NCBI GenBank assembly: GCA_963965975.1
Contig: OZ014412.1
Span: 4,218,501 to 4,282,500, forward strand
DNA: 64,000 bases
From: Xestospongia bergquistia
Lineage: Eukaryota; Porifera; Demospongiae; Haplosclerida; Petrosiidae
Reading direction: 5' to 3'
Part shown: positions 34,596 to 47,373 of the stretch, in pieces
Position numbering within the stretch: the first letter of the stretch is position 1
Layout: each line of letters opens with the position of its first letter
Notes under the pieces: model-generated
Databases searched by the model: none
What the model was told of the DNA's origin: nothing
The model's input: the letters and a program-made list of their open reading frames with translations, nothing else
Made by a program: the position numbers and the translations under genes

Positions 34596-36984
34596 TTAGT
34601 GTTTATTAGTCCAGTTTGGATCAAAGACAAGAGGGAAAAATTGTCCTTCCATTTTCTGTCCCTATAAAGAATACACAAATAATATTAAGTAATACCACAA
34701 TATCACAGCAATATGAAAGACTGATATAGTAAAGGTCAGAAAAGGTGACGACTAGATGTCCCTCTCTCATGTTGATTGAAGTAGATAAGTCATTGAATTT
34801 GATTATCAAAATACAAATATGCAACTAACAACAGCTATTGTTAACTGACAAACTGACCCAAATCATGTGACCTTGCATGTAGCAATGTGCATTTTCCTTA
34901 ATTAAAATTCAATGACTATCTAACACACAGAGGGACAGTTAGTTACCAAACAATGTACATATGTATTAGTGCCAATAATGATATTATAAAGATACTCCTG
35001 TCACTTGACTGAAGTGTTTGGAATCAGTCTCCCTATTATAATAGTAATAATTGTTATACCTTTTTAATAATAGGTACTCCATTTAACAAATTCTCATTAG
35101 TATTAGAACACACACCATCAGCAAAATAGTTAACAACACAAGCTCTTCTTGGTCTGTCTGATCTATAGTAGTTAATACATATTATTATCATTTAGTAAAT
35201 GTAGTACTTACTTGTTAGCATATGAACCATGTACCATAAGAGGATGATGAAAACTAACATGTCCTCTCTTTAAACCAGATGGAACAGGTTTGAACTGAGA
35301 TAACTCATCATCAGTTAATACCTATAGTATGGTCTATTAATAGCATTGTTTTCTATATATAGTATTATGTTTATATATAGTATTGCATAATAGTAATATT
35401 TTCTATAAGTAGTATTATGATATTGTTCTATAAATAGTATTATGTTAGTTATAAAATATAGACAATTATTAGTTGTAGTGTGTAGTATATTTAGTATATG
35501 TATTCAAATGTAGCTTAATTGTATTTGATATCTTCAATAGTCTATATTTACTAATTATAAATTACAGTTTAATTATATAATCTGATATTAGTATTAATGT
35601 GGTATGTATTATAGATACCTTTTTAATGGACTCCATATCACCAAATGAGGCATCAGTTATGGGGAGTGGTTTATTATTTCTATGCCATCTAATAATAAGA
35701 CATTATAATAATAGGATTTACTAATAATATACTGACCTGTGTGATCCAGGTATAAAATGCAAACCACCAGTATCAGGAGTCTGATCATCCAATGCAATAT
35801 GTACCTATAGTAACAGCAATTAATAACATGTATCTATGGTAACAGCAATAATAATAATATATCTATGGTAATAGCAATAATAATAACATGTATCTATGGT
35901 AACAGCTTTAATATATGGGCAGTAGTATATATAAGATCTATTATTAATTAGTGAGTCTGAACTTAGCAAGTACCTCAGCCTCCAATCTTACAGCTATTAT
36001 TCTAATGTTCTATATATAGTCAATGTTCTATATTATAGTCAATGTTCTATATTATAGTCAATGTTCTATATATAGTCAATGTTCTATATATAGCTAATGT
36101 TCTATATATAGCCAATGTTCTATATATAATTAATGTTCTAGATATAGTCCATGTTCTATATATAGTTGATGTTCTATATATAGTCAATGTTCTATATATA
36201 GCTAATGTTCTATATATAGCCAATGTTCTATATATAATTAATGTTCTAGATATAGTCCATGTTCTATATATAGTTGATGTTCTATATTATAGTCAATGTT
36301 CTATATATAGTTAATGTTCTATATTATAGTCAATGTTCTATATATAGTTAATGTTCTATATTATAGTCAATGTTCTATATATAGTTAATGTTCTATATAT
36401 AGCCAATATTTCATTAAGTCTACTATTAATCAATTATGTGTATTGAATTCAGTCATTTGAATAACTATAATAACAAATACTATAAAATTAATATTTATTA
36501 AACATTTAAATAATAGTCAATTAATAGTACATATTGATGACTTAATTCACTTACTGTAATATGTTTCATTGGTGTAGTACGTGTCCAATAACTATAGTCT
36601 TGATGCCTAGAGAGGTAAAGAGGAGAGAGAGAGAAAGAAAGGATCTAACTCTTGTGTCATTGTACTTAATTACTAACCAGGCAACAACTCCACCATGTCT
36701 AGGAGGTTTTGAGAACAGCTGGTCATGCCAAAATCGAATGGCAACTTGTTCTTTACTTGGATCAATTAACTGAGATGCTGGGACCTGTACTTGCAAAGAA
36801 ATGACAAGATATATTTAATGATAGATTGACTTACAGCAATGTCTGGTTTAAAACAAATATCATGAAATGCTTTAGTAATTCTCCATTGACCAAGTGCATG
36901 TAGGAGAAGATTGTCTGGTTGTCCACTTTGATTACGATGGAACTCATAAAAGAGACCATGTCCAGGATGTAGTTCATCCTCATT
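34596..36984 (-). pseudogene. PhyH-like dioxygenase gene P2, 5'-truncated
   Basis: Exons 4-11 are present and open: 36835-36984, 36678-36784, 36555-36606, 35737-35804, 35619-35688, 35212-35321, 35060-35162, 34596-34661. The HQD motif, 'FIPGSHR' and the distal His are intact, and the C-terminus is 'FDPNWTNKH'. Exons 1-3 with the start codon and the promoter are lost in a ~2.1 kb deletion that fuses the region just upstream of exon 4 to exon 2 of receptor G2. A protein could be made only from an internal start, and would lack the N-terminal ~105 residues. Confidence 0.75.
36003..36405. repeat. Expanded minisatellite with higher-order repeat
   Basis: More than 20 units of the 17-18 bp ATGTTCTATATATAG(T/C)NA motif. 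A block of about 105 bp made of six variant units (AGCTA, AGCCA, AATTA, GATATAGTCC, AGTTGA, AGTCA) occurs twice in a row at about 36075-36180 and 36180-36285, so the array grew by copying a block. It lies in P2 intron 6; the + strand can be read as repeated 'VLYIVN' but is not coding. Confidence 0.85.
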
Positions 36985-37170
36985 CTAAATGAATAGAAAT
37001 TAACTATATAATAACTGAACATCATTAGTGATATAGAATCTGTGTGAAAACTATAATATAGTACTTCAATGATTTAGGATTTTTAAATCTTAATCAACTT
37101 CAGTGACAATTACATTGTTTTCTGTTATAATCTTATATTTTTAGAGTTGAAGTTAATTTTCTCTCTTTCT

Positions 37171-39612
37171 CTGTGACAAGACTATTCTTTCTTCATGTTG
37201 GTAAGTGTATACTATATAACTGATTATATTGAGTTAGATCCTGCTATATATGAGGGTTTGGCTACTAGTCTAGGAATCTCTTATTTTAGTGTTCTTGTAG
37301 TAGCTGTAGCTGGTATTTTCACTATTGTACCAGAGACACAATATGTCTACCTCAATCATAATGTGACATTTGAGTGTGCTACTAACTTAACTGGATACAG
37401 CCTCTCATTTAACCACATCTTTGGTGGTGGATCTATAACTCCAACATTTAAACAAACTAATCTACCTGATGGTGGTATAAAGGTCTCAACAACCTTCACT
37501 GTAACAAGTGCTAACAATGGTACTGGTGTAAGATGCCATGCTGAAAATGATGATACTAATACACTTATATATTCTTCAAAAGTATATGCTTATGCTCAAG
37601 GTCTGTATATAGTATTTATGTTAATATTTTAATACAAACCAGGCCCTCCTAAAGCTGTCTCTGATCTTCAAGGATATCAGTTAGATCATTGTTGTATTGT
37701 CTTCTCCTGGTCTCCTCCGTTCACATTAGGACAGTTAAGTGTGTGGTATCAAGTGACATTAAGTGTAGGAGAAGAAGTGATGTCATCAGAAGTAATCTAT
37801 ACTACTAACTACACTTATTGTCCTATTGATCTAACTAATGGAGAATATAGACTTAATATTACTACAATGAATGGAGCAGGAACTGGAATATGGAACAGTA
37901 ATACTACAATGTTTAAAACAGGTAATATATATCAAGTAGTTCAGTTAATAACAATAGATTTATTTATAGTTCCTAAACTGTTGTGTAGTAATATTATCGT
38001 TTCAATCTGTTGTAATACATTATAATAACTAATATTACATTCAGATTCAATGACTTCATTGTTATACTCTGACCTTGTACTCTGACCTCTACTTAATAGT
38101 GTTAAAAGCAAGATGACATATAATTACACTATTTATTTTCTATTCACAGTTTACACACTAAATGTTAATTACTATAATGACATGATTTATCAGCAAAATA
38201 ACAAGTGGACCTATTACTTTAAATTACCAGTAAGTGCCAACATGATCTGTTGATATGTCACATGACTTACACTCTTACAGTCCACTCAACTCTGTACTCA
38301 ACCTATTATGAATACAATAGTGATGAATTGTAACTTAAAGAACTCATCTAATTGTTATAACAGTACTAATGTTACTATTATCACTGACTCTAATGGATAT
38401 AAGACTATAATATCAGTAATTGATCTTCCTCCTAGAGAGAAGTTCAATACATTTGTATACTTACAATATAAGGGTAGACAGATATTTCAAACTACTCCAG
38501 TAGTTACCAGTAAGTATATTGTATGTGTTTGTATATATTATTAATAGTTTATTTAAAGGTACTCATGATCTACAAGGTGTCACTGTTTGGAATACTTCAG
38601 ATAATGTCCTGTGTCTTCAATTTAAACTTGTTCATGGCAGACAAATAACTAAACTACATCTAGATATAAGAAGAGGAGATAAACGTTATAATCTGATTGT
38701 CTCTGACTACACACGCCATTTAATTGATAATGACAATATCTATTGTAACAATCAACTTATATTTACTAAATGTTTCAGTGATATACCTTCTGGTAATAAT
38801 TGGACATTATATGTATGTGATGGAGTCCTATCTAATGTCAGCTATATATGTTCTAATCCAGCTATCATATTAACTGATATTACTATCACTGGCAGAGTGT
38901 CTATAGAACCTTCTAGAACATCTACTGTGATATCTACTAGTATCAGTGATAGTATTAGTGAAGTACCTACTATAACAGGTAATGACCTCTATTATATAAT
39001 GTACTATAGTTAATATATATTTTATCTTGTGTACATCATTGGGAGGAGGGGTGAGCTCTGTATGTGTATATAACTATATTCTTGTTTAACTTTATCAAAC
39101 AATTAATATACTTATCTCTAGTTATATCTATTACTACCATATCTACTGATATATTACAATATTATAATAATGAGTTTACCATTAGTGGTAAGTGATATAT
39201 ATCTCATGTGATATTATCTGTTATCATTATCATCTACAACACGTAGTGACTTTGTTTACTATATCAGCTGTTGTCATGGTAATATCATTATTAGTTAATA
39301 TTATTACAGTTATCATATGTTATAGAAGATATATCAACAGTGAGTTAAAATTAATAGTAATATAATATTTATGATAATATAAATAGCATACTTCAACGTG
39401 AAATTTATACATGTAGGGTCCAATATTTATTGGTTAGGGTTCTGGGTTTAATATTAATTTCACATTGAAAAACATAAAATATCATTCTAAGATCTTAAAC
39501 TAATAAAATATTTCATTAATATATTATTGTAGGAACTAAACAGAGAGAGGTTATCAATGACATGATGACAATGAAAAAGTGTGATGCATATGGTGTTATT
39601 ATAAGACAATAA
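37171..39612 (+). pseudogene. Ig/FN3 receptor G2, lacking its start
   Basis: Remaining exons: 37171-37200 (3' part of the signal peptide), 37301-37600 (Ig), 37643-37921 (FN3), 38150-38229, 38281-38509, 38559-38978, 39122-39187, 39247-39339 (TM), 39533-39612. All are open, and the protein is otherwise close to G1. A deletion has removed exon 1, the start of exon 2, the TATA box and the whole head-to-head promoter; the frame upstream of the remnant signal peptide meets a stop before any ATG. A second deletion after the stop codon removed the poly(A) signal, the alternative exon and the Death exon. The Ig domain differs from G1 and G3 mainly in the middle ('NHIFGGGSITPTFKQ'). Confidence 0.7.
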
Positions 39613-40307
39613 CTAACTAACTAACTAATTACAGTGTACTCTCTATCTTTATCTTTTTATTTTTTGTAGTTTTTGTAGTTTTGTAATTCACATTTTTGAG
39701 TTTTTCTTAATTTGATTTTTTAATTGTAGTGTTATTCTTTATTTTACATGTTTGATATCTTGGTATAAAAGTTCATCTTTTAATCACCATGTCAACATAA
39801 ATATTAAAAGTTACAAATTTCATGTAAGTTGTGTCAATTATGGTGACACCTTTGTGGTTTAACATTTTGTACATAGTTCTGTAAAGAAATATATATAATT
39901 TTTAACACAAACATACTTCTCGAAGTAAACAAGTTCATTTCTATGATTTCTCATATACTAAATTACTATAACTTAACCAAATAAATGTCTTTACTACATG
40001 TTAGTAATAACAAGAACAATAACTAAGTAACAATTATTATAACAAATCAACTAATAAATAAATTGTCAATTATGACAAGTTAACCTCTATCTAACCTATG
40101 ACATCATATGTCCAGTTGAAAACAATAGTTGTTAAAGTTTATAATAATTGTTATCAGATACAGAAATGATCACTATGATACTTCATCTGTTATTTAAAAA
40201 CACTAATTGGTTCATAGTTTGAATTACTTGTTATGAATATTGATACATAGGAAAAAAAAGGAGGAACTACTGTCGTGATTAGTTGTAGTCTACAAAGCTA
40301 TCATAAA
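39613..40307. other. G2 3' flank with deletion junction
   Basis: At about 39645 sequence matching 31443-31482 runs straight into sequence matching 32905 onwards, so about 1.4 kb present in the other two units is missing. The rest matches the S1 upstream spacer. Confidence 0.65.
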
Positions 40308-40625
40308 ATGAATTCTACCTTGTGGTATCTACTTATAGGTAAGATTAATTTAAAATTAATGTATTTATAATAATTAGTAATTCAATTCCCTAACACTTTT
40401 CTATATACATTAACAGTTACAATTCTGTTATGTCTTCTCTTTGCTCTCTATCAAATATATCAATATGAACAATGTACTTATGCTCAACAAGCAATTAATC
40501 CAGGACTAAAGAGTGAGATGGTGTGTAATAACTATAGTTGTTATATCTATAGTTGTCCTGTAATGGCCAGAGATGATGGAACTTTAAAGAATAAACTTGT
40601 ATATGCTGTATCTAAATTCTTATAA
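40308..40625 (+). CDS. Small Cys-containing membrane/secreted protein S2
   Basis: Exons 40308-40338 and 40417-40625, 79 aa. It differs from S1 at few positions ('AINPG' for 'AIDPG', one Lys to Asn near the C-terminus, 'QIYQ' for 'QKYQ'). The frame is intact although the neighbouring receptor and PhyH genes are damaged, which suggests it is kept on its own account. Confidence 0.6.
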
Positions 40626-41355
40626 ACATTATTTTAATGAGAATTAATTATAAATTTAATTTTATCATTGTATACTTACATTATTCTTTTGACAAAAACA
40701 TAATAACAAGACTAACTATAATTTTATGTATTGCCTTTTGTATATTAATAGAGATCAAGTTATAATATAATCACTGAGCATAGGGGGAGCAGTTAGTGTC
40801 ATCTATTTATGATAATTACTACAGCATATGTAACCTTGTTATTTTTGCATAGTATAAATTTTGAAAATAAAAAGTACGTTATCATTGGGTAAAATTTGGC
40901 ATAATAGTTTTGTACATGGCAAAATATTAACTGCAATATAGTGCTGTGTTTGCAATTTTTTTGAATTAGCCTCGTCACTTCCCGACCATAAACAGATATA
41001 AACCATATCTTGTATTGTTTGATTATTATTGGCTAATACTCCAATGTTAGTTTAGTTATTAAATTGTGCTATGTTGTCTAAATTGCCAGTTAAATTGTGC
41101 TACGTTGTCTAAATTGCCAATCTGATTATCATACAAAAATGCATCAATACCTCAATGATCTGGTTGTGTTTGTATTTGTATTTGAAATACATTCCTGCTA
41201 GAAGCATTTGTATTTGTATTTTGTATTTCATATTTTGAGAGTATTTGTATTTAAATTTTTCATGTCTGCCATATAACACATACCAAAATAAGGTCAAAGG
41301 TCAATAATGCAGTATTAAAATATGTTCATATATTAATTATTTTATACATTATATA
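40626..41355. other. Spacer S2 to P3
   Basis: Contains two tandem copies of a ~32-bp TTAAATTGTGCTA(T/C)GTTGTCTAAATTG(CC) unit (41058-41118), GTATTT-rich sequence at about 41165-41255 and a DR1 AGGTCA pair at 41291-41303. Confidence 0.5.
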
Positions 41356-42571
41356 TTAGTGTTTATTAGTCCAGTTTGGATCAAAGACAAGAGGGAAAAA
41401 TTGTCCTTCCATTTTCTGTCCCTATAAAGAATACATAAATAATATTATGTAATACCACAATATCACAGTGATATGAAAGACTGATATAGTAAAGGTCAGA
41501 AAAGGTGACGACTAGATGTCCCTCTCTCATGTTGATTGAAGTAGGTAAGTCATTGAATTTGATTATCAAAATACAAATATGCAACTAACAACAGCCATTG
41601 TTAACTGACAAACTGACCCAAATCATGTGACCTTGCATGTAGCAATGTGCATTTTCCTTAATTAAAATTCAACGACTATCTATTTCAACAAACACACAGA
41701 GGGACAGTTAGTTACCAAACAATGTACATATGTATTAGTGACAATAATGATATTATAAAGATACTCCTGTCACTTGACTGAAGTGTTCGGAATCAGTCTC
41801 CCTATTATAATAGTAATAATTGTTATACCTTTTTAATAATAGGTACTCCATTTAACAAACTCTCATTAGTATTAGAACAGACACCATCAGCAAAATAGTT
41901 AACAACACAAGCTCTTCTTGGTCTATCTGATCTGTAGTGGTTAATATATATTATTATCATTTAGTAAATGTAGTACTTACTTGTTAGCATATGAACCATG
42001 TACCATAAGAGGATGATGAAAACTAACATGTCCTCTCTTTAAACCAGATGGAACAGGTTTGAACTGAGATAACTCATCATCAGTTAATACCTAATATTAC
42101 ATATTATGGTCTATTAATAATGTTGTGTTTTGTATATAGTATCATATTTATATATAGTATATGTAATAGTATCATGTTCTATAAATAGCATATAATGTTC
42201 TATAAATAGTATTATGTACTATGTTCTATTAATAATATTGTAAAGTTTTTATCTACTCTATTATTGTTCCTTGTTATAACTTATATTAGTACTATATTTA
42301 AAACAATATTTACTAATTATAAATTATAGTTTAATTATATAATGTGATATTAATAAAGTATTAATGTGTTATGTATTATAGATACCTTTTTAATAGACTC
42401 CATATCACCAAATGAGGCATCAGTTATGGGGAGTGGTTTATTATTTCTATGCCATCTAATAATAAGACATTATAATAATAGGATTTACTAATAATATACT
42501 GACCTGTGTGATCCAGGTATAAAATGTAAACCACCAGTATCAAGAGTCTGGTCATCCAATGCAATATGTAC
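41356..42571 (-). pseudogene. PhyH-like dioxygenase fossil P3 (exons 7-11)
   Basis: Exons 42504-42571, 42386-42455, 41981-42090, 41829-41931 and 41356-41421 are open and end 'FDPNWTNKH'. Exons 1-6, with the HxD iron ligands, are absent as in P0. The last exon follows the unit B' type (like P2 and P5), not the frameshifted P0 type, so a recombination between unit types lies inside this gene relic. Confidence 0.7.
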
Positions 42572-42809
42572 CTATAGTAACAGCAATTAACAACATGTAT
42601 CTATGGTAACAGCAATAATAATAACATGTATCTAATACTATCTATGGTAACAGCAATTAACAACATGTATCTATAGTAACAGCAATAACATATGGACAGT
42701 AGTATATATAAGGTCTATTATTAATTAGTGTGTCTAAACTTAGCAAGTACCTGAGCCTCAAATCTTATAGCTATTATTCTAATTCTCTATATATCGTCGA
42801 TGTTCTATC

Positions 42810-44751
42810 ATGAAAGTAGTGAAGACAACATGTCTACTACTGATATTGTTAGTATCTATTATATTAAAATGTACAGGTATAATTATATTAATAACTAATG
42901 TACTATTTTATTTAGTTTTATTATATAGCTGTTCAGTTTATATTTACTCCATCTCCTAACATTGGACTCTATCAACTAGCACATTACCAATGTTCAGTAG
43001 ATCATACTGGTGTGGGTATTACTTGGTATGTTAATGGAACATCTTTAGGTCATAATGAGATCATCAAACTTGGTATAGTTACAAGTGAAGGATCACAAGA
43101 ATCTAATCTTACCATAACTGGATATCCTCAATATAACAATACAGTAGTGAGATGTAATGCTTTTGGATCTGTAGATAAAAATATTTATTACAACTTCAAT
43201 CAGTAAATCCGCTCCACAAAAACAAGGTATATTATACATTGATTTTTAATAATCTAACCACCTTTCTCTTTATCACTCACTCAGGTGAATTATCAGAATT
43301 AGAAAACTTAACAAGTACCCAACAAAGTCATTGTTGTATAAACTGTTCCTGATTTCCTCCTTTCTCTCTTGATGGAGTACCTATATATGGTTATATCATT
43401 AATGTCACTAATGAAGGAGATAATACACAATATACTACAACTAGTAATACTACCAGCTGGATCTATTGTCCTAGTAAATTTGGTAACTATACAGTGTCTA
43501 TAGCTGGTAGTAACTCAGCTGGAGAGGGAAAAACAAGTCTTAAAACAATTACATTACCTACAGGTATGACTCATTGACTTGGGAATTCCTTTTAATAATA
43601 TGCTTGTATCCATAGTAACCATATCTGAATATTCTGTAACTGCTGAAAGTTTAAATAGGAATTGGACCATAAATTGTACCATTAAAGTAATATTTTATAT
43701 TATTTAGTATGACCATATCACATTTTATTTAGAATACAACATTCCTGGACAACAAATCATTATATGTACTTGTCCACTTAACTCCTACTAATAATGACAC
43801 ATATCCTGTTAATGGTCAAGGTAGTGGACAGTTTGAAGGAGATACATTTATAGGAACTGTAAATATGGGAGTCTTACCAGATAAAAAGAAATGGTTGATA
43901 TCATTTAGTTTAGTATATAACAGTGGATTATATATCAATGTATCACAACCTATTGTATTTAGTAAGTTAATATATTATAATATATTAATGACTAGTTAAT
44001 AACTTGTCTAATAGCTACATTCAATGTTCAAAGAGGTTATTTGACCATTAACAACTCATCTATTGGGAAGGTTTGTTTTACTTGTCACTTTGTCAATGGG
44101 AGTCAATCACGAGGATGTTTTGTTAAATACATATGTCATATAATAAGTCTTAATGGGAACATTACCATAATGAGAACAACATTTGATGATAATACTGCTA
44201 CTGAATGTGCCAGAGGAATATATACCAGTAACTATAATGTGACATTTTATGATATGGATGAGAACAATAGTACATATTACAGAAATGATTTTGCTACAAG
44301 ATTGACTAATCAGTCTGTGCCTGGACTATCTTTTACAACTTCCACATCATTAAGTGTATCTTCATCAACTGATGTTATATTATCATCTTCATCACCTACA
44401 CCATATACAGACAATGATGATAGTAAGTTATTATAATTGTTATAGCAATATAATTTATTTGAAATGACTACAGTGTCCAGTGATAAAGGACATCTACCAT
44501 TAGTAATAGGTAGTAGTGGTAAGTTTATATTATACATAGAGCTCTTATTATGATTTGTTTTATAGTTGCTGCTGTTGCTTTGGTAACAATATTAGTATTG
44601 ACTGTAATGACAGTAATAATAGGTAATGTCTATCTAAAACATGACAAAATCAAGACTGTGGAAAAAAAGTAATGTAATAAAGTCTCAAACAACATATTAT
44701 ATGTCAGTGTTATACATTATAGATGAATTGTCAATAGAGATAGAGTCATAA
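42810..44751 (+). pseudogene. Ig/FN3 type I membrane receptor pseudogene H2
   Basis: Exons 42810-42876, 42929-43226, 43285-43563, 43616-43686, 43733-43961, 44015-44422, 44474-44518, 44566-44622, 44723-44751. Almost identical to H1, with the same frameshift at the end of the Ig exon and the same TGA in FN3, so both arose before duplication. H2 keeps 'KFGNYTVSIAGSNSAGEG', the FN3 end that H1 lost to a 19-bp deletion. If the TGA were bypassed by exon skipping (279-nt FN3 exon, frame-preserving) a shorter receptor could still be made, but the Ig-exon frameshift would remain. Confidence 0.7.
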
Positions 44752-47150
44752 CAAGTTATTGTTAACAAAGATGTCACTGGCTCTAATGAGGTTTATTGAA
44801 GAGTGATTGTTACAATAATATTATTATATTGTTTGCAAAATGAAAATATAATAGCTAACAGATTATTAGATGCTAATTATTATTTATCATTAAAAAATCC
44901 GTACAAATTTTATGTAATATTTTCTTCTTTACAATATTTATGTATGATCACGAGACAAAGAGCAGGCATCATTTATCATTTTCATTCAAAATTGTTTGGA
45001 TTGCGTAATTAATCATTTTTAAAAACAATTTTCATACCTAACATTATATATATGCATATAGTGTTATGGAATACACAGATATATATATACACAGTTACTA
45101 AGAACTGGTTCAATGTACACAATACTGAACTATATATCACTAACATTATCAGAGTCAACATAGAGATATTATAGTGGAATAGTGGAATTACTGTCTGTAT
45201 ATAATGTAGATTATTAATATATATATTGTTATATTAATATCAATGTATGTACTTTAGTGAAACATAAGAGATGATATGAATTGAGGACACCCTCTTTGTT
45301 CAAGATGTTGTCATATTTTTTATATTTAACTACTTTCTTGAAAGTAATGATTGGTTTTACAATCAGCTGTTCAACCATTCAAGTTTAATGACATGTTAGT
45401 CAAAATATATAGATATGGATTCTTCATTAGTACTATAACAACTTGATAGGCTACTTTACCAGCTACATACATCAAACAAACCCAATAATCCAGTATTTTT
45501 ATTTCAGAAACCTTTCATAGTAACCAAAAACTCCCCATGGGTGGGCTATATCAATAGTGTCCATCCTACTTAGCCATTATGCCTCTCCTTTGTATACACT
45601 ACTATGGTATAGTAACTATTTTAATGACAAACTATCAGGTATAATGACTGTACAATTTATATATATCCCTAAATGTCAAAATCTATAATATATTAGAATC
45701 TAAACTACTGAACATGACAAATGGATCAGTATATTGGGAGTGGATTAGTGACATTAACTTCCTGTTTTAACAATCTCACTACATGTACACATGTATTATG
45801 TGTACATGTATACATTTAACATGTTAATGCTGATAGTTTAACGTTTCTATTATGTTTTAGTGAACTGACAAATGAAGCAGTTTGAGTTCAATCTATGAAT
45901 ATTGTAACATAGTAAAACGCTATACTGTTGATATATGTCGAGGAGGCCTTACCAGTGTTAAAACTTTCTAATTCAGTACCCAAGTTAAGGATATTAGATT
46001 CCTGGAACTTTAACTTTGCTGGTATATTAATGTCATTTATAAGAAAGGTTATTGTCCTGATTATAGTCAAAGTATGTCTTTTGTTAGAACATAATACATA
46101 AAATTACATTAGACAACAAACCACATACATTTGGTCATTTATAATGTACAGGTACATATATAATATATCTAATACTAATTAATACATGTATACATGTATA
46201 AAGTATAGGATTAAATTATCAACAAAGTAGCCTATATATTAACCACTTACCTAGAAGCTCCAAATGTACTTGTCCATTTGTCACATTAATTTAAAACACC
46301 TGAACAGACCATTAGTAGTATACAGTCTAATATATGGAAGAGAGATAAGACAAAATAAGTAAAATTAAGTCATAATTAATTATGTCATATCAGTGTACAA
46401 TAATAATAATTGACATAAATGAATGTAAATTATAAATTAGATTTTAAGATAGCATTGAAGATTAATGTCTATTTGTTGACATAGCCATTTCTCATGTTTA
46501 TTACTTAATTAATTAATCAATCGCTTTATTAACAAAATAATTAATAAAAGGGAGTTTATGGCCTCATTTGAACACAATGATTATAATATATATAAATTGT
46601 ACAGTCATTATACATATAATCCTCCTAGTTCATCAACTTTATACCATAATATATACTTATTCCAATAGTACCTCATCGTAGTATATATAAGGGAGTGACA
46701 TCATGGGTAATGGGCATGGACATTGCTCATCATAATAAAGAGTTATCTTTTTGATATAATCTATCCACAGAAAGTCTGTAGTATTACTATTAAAAGGTTT
46801 CTGATCTGAAGTAATTCTATTTTATGCTTAATAGATAAAGAAGCTGACTATCAAGTTGTTATAGCACTAAAGAAGAATCCATGTTTATATATTTTGACTA
46901 ACATGTCATTGAACTTGATTATTATATATTATTAAACACAGTTGATTGTAAAACATAAATATTATTGTCACAACAGATTCTAAATTAACAGACACACACT
47001 ATACTGCTAATATATGTTGAGGAGGCATTATCAGCGTTAAACGTTTATAATTCAGTACCAGAGTTAAGGATATTAGATTCCTGGAATTTATCTTTTCTGG
47101 TATATTAACGCGATTAATAGTATAGGTTATTGTCCTGATTATAGTCAAAG
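44752..47150. other. Repeat-filled spacer after H2
   Basis: Copy of 13886-16300 with small indels. It includes the inverted-repeat arm at 45192-45565 and the ~180-bp repeat near 45918 and 47000. About 410 bp present upstream of copy 1 (about 16290-16705) are missing here, so the repeat abuts the promoter directly near 47158. Confidence 0.55.
45192..45565 (-). repeat. Third copy of the ~370-bp inverted-repeat arm
   Basis: Same orientation as 14331-14712 and near-identical to it. It lacks a facing partner on its left, because the sequence before P3 comes from unit B' instead. Confidence 0.65.
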
Positions 47151-47157
47151 TATGTCT

Positions 47158-47373
47158 AGGATGCACAGCCAGCATTGAGCCACTCCCCATTATTACAATG
47201 TTAATATTATGATGCAAGAGACGCGTCATAGATACTTATGTATATTTTTTTATAACCATTGATTGTAGAGAATAAATACTCTACAATCTATAACGTATCT
47301 GGCCTTATATGAAAACGGTTCAAGTTCATTTCTCACTACAGAAAATACTCACTGTCTGCGGGAATTTAAAAAA
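47158..47373 (+). promoter_or_regulatory. Promoter and leader of pseudocaspase-ApoL copy 2
   Basis: Matches 16700-16919: AGCATTGAGCCACTCC, the 10-bp stem at 47261-47270 and 47279-47288, CTGGCCTTATAT at about 47299 and the leader before the ATG. Confidence 0.55.

Noticed and set aside
43340-43360. TGA in the H receptor FN3 domain as selenocysteine
   Set aside because: The position is the structural Trp of FN3 (TGG to TGA), a nearby frameshift also exists, and no selenocysteine insertion element could be identified by eye.
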